Notes under the pieces: generated by a model
Databases searched by the model: none
What the model was told of the DNA's origin: nothing
What the model saw: the letters and a program-made list of their open reading frames with translations, nothing else
Assembly (NCBI GenBank): GCA_002633005.1
Contig: NMRA01000980.1
Coordinates: 1-29,758, forward strand
From: Phoronis australis
Taxonomy: Eukaryota; Phoronida; Phoronidae
Direction: 5' to 3'
DNA length: 29,758 nt
Translations under genes and position numbers: made by a program
In this document: piece by piece, positions 10,906 to 21,459 of the stretch
How positions within the stretch are numbered: position 1 is the first letter of the stretch
Layout of the letters: each line of letters opens with the position of its first letter

Positions 10906-11086
10906 GAATATTTTGAGAACCAGTGAATAACAAGCATCAACCAGGATAGAGTTCAGTAACACTCGCTAGAAAAGCAAGACTTCACGACGTTACGTGACAC
11001 ACTGTGGTGTATTTTTAATGAGAACACGTGACTTTGGCTGAATTTTTCTAGCCGTAAAACAGCAACTGAACTCTGGTTCTCAAAAT
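10906..11086. mobile_element. MITE-like element, ATTTTGAGAACCAG ends
   Basis: Perfect 14-bp inverted ends ATTTTGAGAACCAG (10910-10923) and CTGGTTCTCAAAAT (11073-11086) enclose about 150 bp. TCCAAG lies at 10900-10905 and again at 11086-11091, a possible 6-bp target duplication that overlaps the right end by one base. The ends match the small hairpins at 4595-4638 and 29333-29391. Confidence 0.6.
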
Positions 11087-12568
11087 CCAAGACCGCTATA
11101 AGTGGCAATTGCCAATAAGATCAAAAACCGGACAATCTCCGCACAAATAAAAAAGTTCATGTTCAATTCAACGTTTTGTCTTTTCATCAGACATCATCAG
11201 GATCATATTTACAAAAATTTAAGGCAACAAGTGCCAACATACAGCTCAGGTAACATCCATAGAGTGAAGTGAGAGATACATAGAATATGGTCAGTAGCGC
11301 GGCGATCGTCCGGTTTTTCATCTGATTGTGACCAAAAACTTGCCAATAACTTCATAACTACTAGAAAGTAACTTAATGCAAATTCTCTTGAGAAAACTAC
11401 AAGCCATGGCACATTAAATTAGAAAAAAAACTCATGAAGCTAATGAGAGTCAGAATAGCTGATGATGATACAATGTTGATGACATTTTTGCCAGAAGGTA
11501 GGGTATCACTATGGCTGTGGCATGTATAATTCTCATATTAAAATAAAGGCAACACTGGGCAGAGAACCATCACACCAGGGTCTTTCATAGCAGAGATGCA
11601 GTAGAAATGAACAAGAAGTGTTGTCGGTAGTTTTGACATCTTGTGGCCACTGACTGACGGTCGGACAGACAGTTACGATGAGATCCTCTGTTTACAATGA
11701 ACAATGGAGTAACAAGACCACAAGGAAATGACGTGCAAATGTGTGGCTGAGGAACAACAGCAACAGTAATGACAGGTGAGCGCATCTTGAGTTTTGGAAA
11801 ACCATCTAACAGGGCCCTTGGTGTCTCCATTTGCTATTTCTATGTGAAAAATATTTAAAAATCATGCTTAACTCTCATCAGGCCTAAAAATGACTTAAAA
11901 TTTCTCCCCAAGGTTAGCACAGCTTCTGTTGAACTTGAGGCATTGTCAATAAAGGGTGGCGCTTAGGCGGTGCAATTCATTCTGACAGGAAGGGTTTCTC
12001 TAAAAAAATTCAACAAAATTCTTGGAAGGCGCAGGCAACCTTCCCCCCAGGTGAACGAGGACCCAGTTTATAAATGTGTGCAATTCTTGCTTACAGAAAA
12101 AATACAAGTAACTAATAATATTAAGGCACAAAAATATAAATTCTAAATAAGATTCTGTTAATTGACAGATCCTTCAAGCTCTTCTAGAATGATTAACAAT
12201 CACAAGAGGTACCGGGTATGTTTAATATTTAGAGTTCATGAGATACATAAATTAATGAAAAATTAAAGCCATCATGTGATTCTAGCATTGACAAATTGAT
12301 TCCCAGTCGCCTTGGGGAAATACGCACCTTAGGATATAACTTTAAATGATAGTGAATCTTCAGTGAATACCTTCACTCCACTACGATCCCCCAAGTTTTA
12401 AAATGAGAAAATTTTTGCTTTACTGAACAAACTTTCACACACTGTCATGATTGCCAGATTTGACCGCAGTCTGGAGACTCTCCAGTGGAGAGGCCTACTC
12501 GATGTAAAATATGAACAAAATACAAAGTTTCTTCTGATATCATGCCAACAATTTTCTGTTTCTCGCAT

Positions 12569-12594
12569 TGACCTTGAATATGAGATCAAGGTCA
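12569..12594. promoter_or_regulatory. Everted pair of extended nuclear-receptor half-sites
   Basis: TGACCTTGA (12569-12577) and TCAAGGTCA (12586-12594) are perfect inverted copies of the extended half-site TCAAGGTCA, used by monomeric receptors of the ERR/SF-1/FTZ-F1 type, separated by 8 bases. Similar everted TGACCTTGA pairs also occur in dispersed repeats of marine invertebrates, so this may be a repeat rather than a working enhancer. Confidence 0.35.
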
Positions 12595-13613
12595 TCCACC
12601 TGGGTGCCTTGAGACGCTCTGTCTATACCCCAGTAAAAACATGAACAAAACCTACAGCTCCCTTCTTGAGATACAGAAGTGAGTCACTTCAATTCCTTCA
12701 GCAATTATGAGTTAGTGACTGATGTGGGGTCAATATATAATAATAATTAAAAGCAACATGTCGCAGTTGACCTCGTCCCTTCTAAAGCGAGTTATCCTGT
12801 AACAAGTTACTCCTGAAAGAAGTTGTCACTAGGTTTATGATAAAAATTCCCTAGTTTAGGACAATGAAAAATGATTGATTTTGCTTAAGGTCAGAGCTTT
12901 TACCAAATTTAGAAGACGGCAATATTGGCCGTCCCTTATTAAGAGAATTATGATCAACAACAAGCCATCATTTACCTGGTTGGCAGACAGCATAAGACCT
13001 ACAGTTGGTCTGCCAATGCACTAGCGACACCAAGGGTAAAGCAACTGTTTTTACTGTTCCCTTTACCAAAAATGGCTGTACTTCAGGAGCAAGTTTTCCG
13101 ATACGCAAAATTGATTAAATACACAACACTTATCGTTATTAACAGTCTTCATTCCGTTCCGTTCGTATCCTCGGAACAAAGTTCGACACTCAACAGAACA
13201 TTGGTGAAACAACTGACCAAGAGACATGATTACAAGACACACGACATTTAGAAACATATATGTTTCATTCTCAAATGGAAATAAAATGATGCAGTAATAC
13301 CACCACAGAGCAAAAGCTGGAGACATACAAAGTGGGACCAAAAACAAAGATTCTGGTTCTTGTACATTAGTTTCTCTTCCCCTGGTGTGTATTTGCTATC
13401 CATGGAACAATAGAAAATGACATAAATGACTCAGCCAAAGGTTCACATTATGGTTTTGTATTAATGTACATTTAGCCAACACCAATAATAGAAAGGGACT
13501 GTATTCAATAGTGAGTCAGGCATTGCATTTGCACAGTGGTAGTGACTCCAGAACCAAGATGCTGGTCTTCTGTTGCGTCAATAGCTCACTTGCGAGTTTC
13601 TCGTTAGTCAATG

Positions 13614-13627
13614 TGACGTCACCGGAA
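13614..13627. promoter_or_regulatory. CRE palindrome abutting an ETS-type CCGGAA
   Basis: TGACGTCA (13614-13621) is a perfect CREB/ATF site, followed directly by CCGGAA (13622-13627), the core for ETS factors. The surrounding 100 bases are richer in CpG than the intron. A second perfect TGACGTCA is at 26024-26031. Function is inferred from motif identity only. Confidence 0.3.
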
Positions 13628-16079
13628 AAGTGGCAAAACCTGCCATATTGCTCTTGTTTGGCCCCCGAGTCTGCTACACACGCTAAATTTTACTGGAGTT
13701 CTTATGGTGAATTTTACGCTTAAAACATTAACACAACTTAAAAGATGGTAGATGGGAAAATTAAAGAACATAAAGACACGTATTTGTCATACCTAAGTCA
13801 TTTTGCCTGTCCTACACAGGGTTTAAGAATTCTCAAATAACCAGGAGTTCAATAATCAACATCATAATTGACCTGCTAGGTGAATAATTTAAGTTTATCT
13901 TGAAGGTCACCAACTAGGAGATCTTTAGAAGTCTATCAGCTGATTAGATGATGACTCATGTAGACAATATTACCAACTCACAGTTACAGGGCACGCGAGT
14001 CTTACAAGGCAAGAGGTACTCTTGTTCCTACTATCAAACATAAAGGTGGCTTCCTGTTATTCCTTGTTATTGTATTCCGTTTGTCTCTTAAATTTTGCTC
14101 TTGTTCTGGATGTAACCAGTTGAGAGTGTAACAGCTTCTTAATGATCTAAGAATCCCATGAGCAGTAAAATATGATGATAGACTGTAGACTATGGTTTGA
14201 GACAGTGCTGCACATTTACTGCAGACATCACCAACACTATATCATATGCCGAGAGAACGTAATGGTCAAATTGAGGCTAATTTGCATATCAACATTCATA
14301 AGTAATTTAACACAACATCAGGAAAGAACAAGAAGTTTATGAACATCCATGTCATTTCAAGTGCACATAAACGTTAAAATTGCAAGTATTAGCTTCTAAA
14401 ACAGTTCAATGGGGAGTGACTTTCATGCCAGATTCTCACCACCGAAAAAAACCTGCAAACACTTAATTGAATGTCTTGCAAGCCGTGTTATTAAGTACCT
14501 AGCCCATACTAGTTAGCTCTGAATGTTATGTCAGTTTTTAGCTGCCTGCAACACAAAACCACAGCTTGCATGCATTGTGCATAATCCACTTCTAAGAATT
14601 ACCTGTGTTAAATGATAGCAACAATTCTTGAAACCTTAAATAACCATGTGTTATCTCATTGCAGATTTGAAGGAAAATCAATTTTAGGTACTAGCATGAA
14701 TGAGTTGATGTAAACTAGTGTTAACCCCACAGAACCACAACCTAACCAGCTGAGTCATAAGTGTTGAACTTCTGAAATGGATCACATGGGTTGGGTTCAG
14801 ACATTCTCAAGGGCACGTTACCCTCTAACCAAAAATGTCTGCTATCAGGGCACACATTAGGTCGTGCCAAGGGAAAAAAACATGAACACAAAGTCACTCC
14901 TCAAAATCCATTTTTAATTTATTGAGATTTACATCCTGTCACAGAACAGCAAAAACATAATGTGCTGTTATATATACTGTAGTGCAACCTGAATACTAAT
15001 ACATGTTTTGATGTGAGTTTTCATGAACACAGGGACCAACAACTGCATTGCTACCCTTTAGTTCACAACAGGAAGTAGGGTAGCTCTAACCAAATTAGAT
15101 GTGTGTGTTCCCACATGCCAAGTTCTGATAAGTATCACCAGGTAGTACACCCTTATACACCCAGATGGCAGCACTGATCACTGGTTTGGCATATCAGTTA
15201 CCACAACTTGGTGGCATCTCATGTACTACTATAAACTTAAGCTAGTAAGATTGATAACAGAAAAAAGATCGATGTCATTTGCAAAGTTGACATGTTTTGT
15301 TTGCTCAGTGCAAGTAGATTAAGAAATGGCTCTTGGGTCATTTGGTGGAAATCGACAGTTTATTATATTCAACACAGATCAAGCAGAAGACATCCTCGAT
15401 CACCTCAGTAATAAAAAATATTGTTAAACATGAAGATATATGTTGATAAAATAAAGTGCTTAGTACCTTTATCTATTTGCACACTTTAAATGTGCATGTT
15501 TTTTTTAACTTGCATGGTGCTGGTTTCATTAAATCTTGTAGATTTGTGGGACAGTTTGAGCATCAGTTATGATTCAAATGGCATGGCGGTTACAGCTGCT
15601 GACACAAAAGTATTATACTCTAGTTGCTGATTACAACTTTCACCTGATCAGACCTAACTTGATCACCAACTCTGGAGATACATCTCTGGTGCACTTTCAA
15701 GCACCTAAATTCTTAACAACATGATAAATCATTGTAAACCAGGTAGTTGTGGGATCTGAGTTGCCTTCAAGCCACCAAATACAATCCTGGGAGTGCACTT
15801 ACCAGACTGACAGTAAAGGTCACTGGTGATAATGGTAATTATGTCAGTTATTTATTGAGATAACACTGAACCATAACAACCAGGAAGTATGTGACTACAC
15901 TAGGCTAACTTTCACAGCATGTTACAATGTCAAACACACAATGCAGTCACAACCCATCTCAAAGATCACAGCCTACTCACCACAGTAGTAAAATCTGACA
16001 AATTTAGGAGACAATACAATATAAAAGATAAGTGGTACCAAAAAATTGTTTCACCACAGCTACCAACAGATGGCGCTTT

Positions 16080-17270
16080 GAGCACTTGTGAGCGTCCACA
16101 ACAGTTTGAAGCCTTTTGATAATTGAAGAAAGGTCAATTTTTGTAATAATTTTAAGCTGAAATTGGTGAGATTTTACTGTAGAAGTTCTTGATAGAGTTT
16201 CTGCTGATTCTTGCTCATGGTCCTAGCACACCATCATCCACTGAAACACATTCTGGTATATTGCACCCGTAACAACCACAAACCAACAAATCCACCTCCT
16301 GGTGTTGTTGAAATGTTACACAAAATCCAGTGCAATCCACTGGCAAGTGGCTATATACAAACATCACATGATGTTAAAAGCAATTGTCCAGCTTTCATTT
16401 AAGATGAGCAGACATTGGTTAATAGATAGTTAACATTGAAACTAAACAACAGGCAAGCTATTCTTGTTTCAATCAAATCTCAGCTGCAGGGAACCAGGGA
16501 GTTTCTACAGGTGAAAACAGTTGTTAAAAAGAATGCTATGGCAGAGTGAAAGAAAAGCAAAAAGCAGTCTATTTAGGACACAAAATACTAGGAAAAGTTT
16601 GACTTTGCATTTTCAAATATCCAAATATCTCTGCAACAATAAATGAGTAAAATCTCTAGTAGCTCAAATCAAAATCCCACTAATTAGCTTTACCCCCCAT
16701 CTTCTCCAAATGTAAAGTAAAGTTTATTACATTTGCAACTACTGAACCTGAACCCGAATGCACCCAATGACACACAAAGTGAAGAATTCTATATTTTCTA
16801 AACAGGTGAACAGCAGAACTTTAGCACACGCCTCCCACAAAGAAAAACGTTCAGTAATGTTTGCTAAAATAATCGTTGCAAACGCCATTCAACTCAATGC
16901 ACAAACTCGCTTCATTGCTTGCAGAACAAGTAAATTATTTATACAGGTTTACATAAGTTTTCCTGGAGAGGAAGTGTTCCTTGCATTTCAGGGTTTTCCA
17001 CGACTGACAAGAGGCGAGGCTCATGAGCCAAAATGGAGCAGAGGAGGAATCCGTTTCCAAATAAAGAAATTTGTGAACATGACTTACTTTTTAAGACTAT
17101 GTAGAATTGCCAGTAGAACATTACTGGTAAGTATGTATTTAGCCAAATGTCTACAAAACTAACTTAAACTCTGTATGTAAACTATATATATTTTCTCAAA
17201 GTAGAAAGCTTGCAGAATTTGATTTTTGACTTTTTACCCATCCACCATTAATATGATCACAAAACCATGT
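16080..17270. other. Intronic stretch with a 134-codon ORF, not recognised
   Basis: The ORF at 16758-17162 (+) is the longest non-repeat ORF in the window. Its peptide is basic and mixed, with no domain pattern, no splice-phase support and no CpG or GC rise. I treat it as chance. Confidence 0.4.
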
Positions 17271-17633
17271 CTTCTAAAGGCCTTTCCCACTGGCTTTGAA
17301 ACTTCGATGTTGCCGAAGCTTCTGTGTTGCCGAAGCTTTTGTCAATGTAAACACTTCACTCTGGTCTTGAATCGAACAGTGCAAGTTAACTTTGAAGTAA
17401 AGAGGTGGATTTAACAGCGAAGCATCGACGCTTCGCTACACTTAACTTCGATACCATCAGTTATCGGCAGGGGCCACTGCCTGCATTTGCCAACAGCAGG
17501 TGGTGCCTCGCTACTATTTGTTAATATTTTGTTCTAATAATTACTATTTTGGTGGTATAAACATTCTGTTTCAATCTATCCACATATTTGCAGGATTCTT
17601 TACATTAAAAAAATCATTGAACGTGTAGTGTAC

Positions 17634-18007
17634 GTAAAACAGTTCCCGCCACGCTATACCACCTTTGTTTGGATCATTTTGTAATACATGTCATCCTCCC
17701 AATGTGGCATCCGTTGGCTGCCTTATCAAGTTGACGCTCAAGTTTCCATCTGGGGAGAGGGAGACGTTCATGTCTTTTTTGACGGCAAGCACTGTTAAAA
17801 ACAGCGAGCCATATGACCAAAGGTCACATTAGCGCCACCTTGCGACAACTTTGCTGATCTATAACTCCAAAGCTGATGGAAACACTAATGTTTAACTTCG
17901 CCACTAACCACAGTTAACATGATTTTCTTTGTTAAATTTTGCTTGTAATAGCCAAACAGTGCATTTACAGGGAGAGATATACAAAAATATACCTAATTTT
18001 GACAGGT
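17634..18007. repeat. Second direct duplication, copy 1
   Basis: 374 bp, repeated at 18009-18382 at an offset of 375 with few differences (TACC/TAGC near 17658, CCTCCCAATGTGGC/CCTTCCAACGTAGC near 17695, ATCAAG/ATGAAG near 17726). The junction is the N at 18008. Confidence 0.95.
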
Positions 18008-18008
18008 N

Positions 18009-18382
18009 GTAAACCAGTTCCCGCCACGCTATAGCACCTTTGTTTGGATCATTTTGTAATACATGTCATCCTTCCAACGTAGCGTCCGTTGGCTGCCTTA
18101 TGAAGTTGACGCTCAAGTTTCCACCTGGGGAGAGGGAGACGTTCTTGTCTTTTTTGATGGCAAGCACTGTTAAAAACAGCGAGCCATATGACCAAAGGTC
18201 ACATTAGCGCCACCTTGCGACAACTTTGCTGATCTATAACTCCAAAGCTGATGGAAACACTAATGTTTAACTTCGCCACTAACCACAGTTAACATGATTT
18301 TCTTTGTTAAATTTTGCTTGTAATAGCCAAACAGTGCATTTACAGGGAGAGATATACAAAAATATACCTAATTTTGACAGGT
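18009..18382. repeat. Second direct duplication, copy 2
   Basis: Starts directly after the N at 18008 with GTAAACCAGTTCCCGCC. It ends at GACAGGT (18382), after which the sequence is unique. It has the same architecture as the duplication at 980-3120. Confidence 0.95.
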
Positions 18383-18612
18383 TTATTACATATACTTATG
18401 AGTACTACAATGCTGAAAAATTAATTGCATACAAAAACTTTGTATATGACAGCTTCTCTGCGAAACGGGAAAATTTCGTTGCTCACGTTAACTACATGTA
18501 GAAGTTATTTACTTTAAACGAGATACGAGAATGGTCTTTCCTGAGGTGTGCATGCGTGAATGAATGGATGTACTTATTTGTTTGTTCGTTTTTGTACTGT
18601 TTTATAAATGAT

Positions 18613-18634
18613 AATAAATTCTTTAAAAAAAAAA
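18613..18634 (+). other. Poly(A) signal followed by A10 tract
   Basis: AATAAA (18613-18618) is followed six bases later by ten A residues (18625-18634), preceded by a T-rich region (TTTGTTTGTTCG near 18579). This looks like the 3' end of a retroposed transcript or LINE/SINE tail inside the putative DNA element. No target duplication was found, so it could equally be chance. Confidence 0.4.
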
Positions 18635-18691
18635 CACTGTTAACATCGAAGCGTCGGTAGTTGGGAAGTTATCTGAATGGGAAAGGGCCTT

Positions 18692-19056
18692 CTGTAAAAC
18701 TTAGCACAAAACAAAGGTATGGTAAAACAATGGTATCAATAACATGACCAATTTCATTTGATTGAAATGTTCAAGATGAAATCTCACGAACACAGATAGT
18801 TTTCTGTCCTTTTCTTTTTCATTTTAAGTAACTTATGATTCTTTCATTCAAATCATAGTCCTATATTTTGATAGCCCCTCGTTGCCCTCACGCAAAGTGG
18901 AAAGCTTTAAAAACAATTCCTAAAAGACGTTTGGAGAACGGTAAATGAAGTATAGTTTTTGAAAGTTTCATACCAGTTTGATTAGTTATTTTTGAGATAC
19001 AATATCCCAAAGTTAGTCAAATTTATATTTTTTTCTGTGGCTCTACATAACCTCAG
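18692..19056. other. Intronic stretch, nothing recognised
   Basis: AT-rich, with no ORF of note and no repeat seen between the putative element and the long palindrome. Confidence 0.5.
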
Positions 19057-19230
19057 ATTGTTACTTGGTTTCAGAATTTCTGATATTGAGCTCACGAATA
19101 AGATTTTCACCCATCTGCTTCCTTGAAATGGCTTAGTTAGCACCTATTAACTAAGCCATTTCAAGGAAGCAGATGGGTGAAAATCTTATTCGGGAGCTCA
19201 ATATCAGAAATTCTGAAACCAAGTAACAAT
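19057..19230. repeat. Near-perfect 83-bp-arm palindrome
   Basis: Arm 1 is 19057-19139 and arm 2 is 19148-19230, around an 8-base centre (GCACCTAT). The arms are inverted copies with one mismatch (CTCACGAAT versus CTCCCGAAT). Both flanks diverge at once. It has no transposon-like terminal motif and no target duplication that I can see. A transcript through it would fold into an almost fully paired hairpin of about 174 nt. Confidence 0.97.
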
Positions 19231-19234
19231 ACGC

Positions 19235-20351
19235 TATGCTATAGAAACCAAACAGCCACAATTTTCCTACTTCAACTCAATTTCAAAATGGCATCAGCTT
19301 TTTAGAATGTCTCAAAAACTGGGTCACTTGATCCAAATATGTCACTGCTTTATAACAGAAGTAGTGTAAATACAGGTAGCTACTAAGCATTAGTACTGCA
19401 GTTTGTATGTGTATACTCTCAAACCCACATAGATCCCACCATCAGTTGAGAACAAGATCATAACACTAACAGTTCAGCAAAAGTCATCTAACAGACTGGG
19501 GTCTGTTTACATAAATAATAAACAGTTAACAGGCCAACAATGTGACCATCTGTTGACCCATTCACATGTGTGAGGAATGACACTCATGCACACACTTGCA
19601 GTTTATTGATAACTCTGAAAAGAGTTTGAAGTGGGCCAGTCATTGTTTCAGTGTATATAGTTTGAAAGACATTTCTTATTTGGGGCATACCCTAATTCAA
19701 AAATCTAATTAGCTGCTTAGGTCAAAGTTGACAAACCCCAGCATCCATTTACTCCAATACATTTCTGACATCATCAGTGGACAAATATCAGGTGTCTTGC
19801 AGGAACAGTTGAGCAATGTATGAAAACAGGCAGAGAATGAAGGACACCTGAACACTTAGGTACGACGACAAGACAATCCAAAACTATGTGTTGCTCTGGT
19901 ACTTGCTTAGAAGAGTGACTTTCACAACCAGTTACCCTACTAAACAGTCTTTTCTGACAAAATTTCTCCAAAATCTCACCATTTCCAATTCCTAAAGACA
20001 GGGTTCACTTTGGGAATAAAAAGGTACCTGCACAAATCTACAGAAGGGTTTAAATTGGTTGCAAAAGATGTACTTAATTCAATTTCAGGCATGATAGGTT
20101 AAAAAAATCAGTTGAAGTTCCAAGAATTCCTGCGAAAAGGTTAGGTTTATCGAGTTCACACACAAAAGGAACAAAATCGTACAAAAGGATGTCTAAACAG
20201 TCCGGGATTCCAAATTTCTTAGGGCATCCATGACCAATGATGCATGACTGCATTTTATGAATCCAAGTAAACAAGAGCAACACTGAGCGTTGAAATGCGC
20301 CCACAAATGCATTGCAAATGATGTGTTTTTACGGTTATTTATTTGTATCAT
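19235..20351. other. Intronic stretch, nothing recognised
   Basis: Short ORFs at 19774-19971 and 20074-20381 (minus) have no family features. No repeat array is present. Confidence 0.5.
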
Positions 20352-20492
20352 AAAAATGGCCACTAGATGGCGCAAAAACATACAATCGATTCAAAAACAG
20401 GAACATGCCATATTTCATAAAAATCTGTCAAGGAACTTCAGAGAAACAAAGGAAAACAGAATAAAATGAAATTGCCACTAGTGGGCACAGTG
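20352..20492. repeat. Degenerate dispersed repeat, copy A
   Basis: Shares an ordered series of blocks with 20746-20920: ATGGCCACTAG, then CCAAAAACAGGAA or a near form, ATATTT, TATAAAAATCTGT-like, and AATTGCCA(C/A)TAG. The copies are diverged with indels. Confidence 0.75.
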
Positions 20493-20770
20493 TCCGTTGG
20501 ATCCGCTTGAAAGTTGTCGTCGTCTGTTGTTATCTTCATATAAATACACTTACTAAATTTAGTAAAGATTCTGCAGTGGGTTTAAGACATACAACTATGG
20601 GCGCAAAACAAAACTACCACGAGGAGGCGCCACAGTAGTCAGTCACCATCATCAGAGGTCATCTTCACACTGAGAACATATATGCCAATTTTCAAATGAT
20701 TTGGTTGACACAGGGGTGGACACCAAAAACAAGACTTGAAAACAGCAAAAAATGGCCACTAGGTAGTGCA
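20360..20770 (+). promoter_or_regulatory. Cluster of CTCF-like motifs
   Basis: Four same-strand matches or near-matches to the CTCF core (CCASYAGRKGGCRS): CCACTAGATGGCGC (20360-20373), CCACTAGTGGGCAC (20475-20488), CCACGAGGAGGCGC (20617-20630) and the weaker CCACTAGGTAGTGC (20757-20770). A further one, CCAACAGATGGCGC, is at 16063-16076. Two or three lie inside the duplicated repeat, so a repeat may have supplied them. Binding is inferred from the vertebrate/fly consensus only. Confidence 0.4.
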
Positions 20771-20920
20771 AAATACCTCCATTCCATCCAAAAACAGGAA
20801 GATAGCGTCATCACACCAATAGATGCCTATATTTAAAATTTTATGAAAATCTGTTGAGGACCTTTGAAGATACTGAGTTAAACAAAAAAAAATTAAAATT
20901 GCCAATAGGGAACACAGCAG
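20746..20920. repeat. Degenerate dispersed repeat, copy B
   Basis: Same block order as 20352-20492, about 395 bases downstream. Its CTCF-like core has decayed (GGTAGTGC for GATGGCGC). Confidence 0.75.
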
Positions 20921-21414
20921 TAGTCAAAACCAGGCTTGTTCAAAGCACGAGCTCAACAATCAGATATTACTATTATGCATAGGGGTGCTCCAATGGCTGC
21001 CAAAATAGTGAAGCAAACACACATCATGAAAAAATCACCAGGCAAATCAAAAGTTCAAAGAATAAGTTTTCGACCGCGTGGATGTGCACAGAATGTTTGA
21101 CTTGCGCTTAATGACAAGTTGATTTCTTGCGCTGTTGCTTTTGGTTGGGCGCTTCAATTTTGAGATTTTATCTGGTCAGTCTTTTACCCACAATGGCGCT
21201 GTAGCTGTAGCCTATATTACTACTTTGCATGTAGCTTTGCGCCAAGGCAACATCTTGCGTTGCTGGGAATTCATCTACTTCAAAAGTTTCTTAGTAGGAA
21301 TTTATTTCCTAAAAACGATACTAGCCCTAATAGATGGTGACATCAACGCACGAAACAATGATTTTTATTTACATTGGCAGCAAGTGACGCAAACGGCTGG
21401 GCGACTGAACTTCG

Positions 21415-21452
21415 AGCTGGGCGAGTAGATTTTCTGGCTCACTCGCCCAGCT
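21415..21452. repeat. Hairpin with 12-bp GC-rich arms
   Basis: AGCTGGGCGAGT (21415-21426) and ACTCGCCCAGCT (21441-21452) pair perfectly around 14 bases. It sits at the end of the ORF 21135-21428, whose TAG stop lies across the arm. GGCGAG-type motifs occur in the ends of some hAT-like elements, but I cannot place this one. Confidence 0.6.
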
Positions 21453-21459
21453 GGCGAGC

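Larger units (their letters stand above)
11210..16060. other. AT-rich intronic stretch, few features
   Basis: Apart from the two motif sites listed at 12569 and 13614 I see only short ORFs without family signatures (11585-11830, 12447-12644, 13063-13347, 13511-13723). No tRNA, snoRNA or repeat array was recognised. Confidence 0.5.
17277..18691. mobile_element. Possible non-autonomous DNA element, AAGGCC-TTTCCCA ends
   Basis: The left end AAGGCCTTTCCCACTGG (17277 onward) and the right end TGGGAAAGGGCCTT (to 18691) are inverted copies with one gap. Both continue inward to an ACTTCGATGTT / ACATCGAAGCG segment. No convincing target-site duplication is present (CTA left, CTG right). About 375 bp of the 1.4 kb is the N-joined duplicate at 17634-18382, so the true length may be about 1.04 kb. 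A short palindrome, AGCGAAGCATCGACGCTTCGCT (arms of 8), lies near 17418. No transposase-like ORF is seen. Confidence 0.5.

Noticed and set aside
11170-11200. Minus-strand CCTGATGATGTCTGATGAAAAGAC resembling a hammerhead core
   Set aside because: The stem II and GAAA positions do not fit. More likely the tail of a dispersed retroelement, which I cannot identify.
14280-14287. Perfect octamer ATTTGCAT (POU site)
   Set aside because: Single eight-base match in AT-rich DNA, expected by chance.
16758-17162. 134-codon + strand ORF
   Set aside because: Unremarkable composition, no motif, AT-rich surroundings and overlapping antisense ORF. Chance in 30 kb is enough.
21135-21428. 97-codon + strand ORF with hydrophobic stretches
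   Set aside because: Ends inside a hairpin repeat, lacks a recognisable domain, and has no splice or promoter support.
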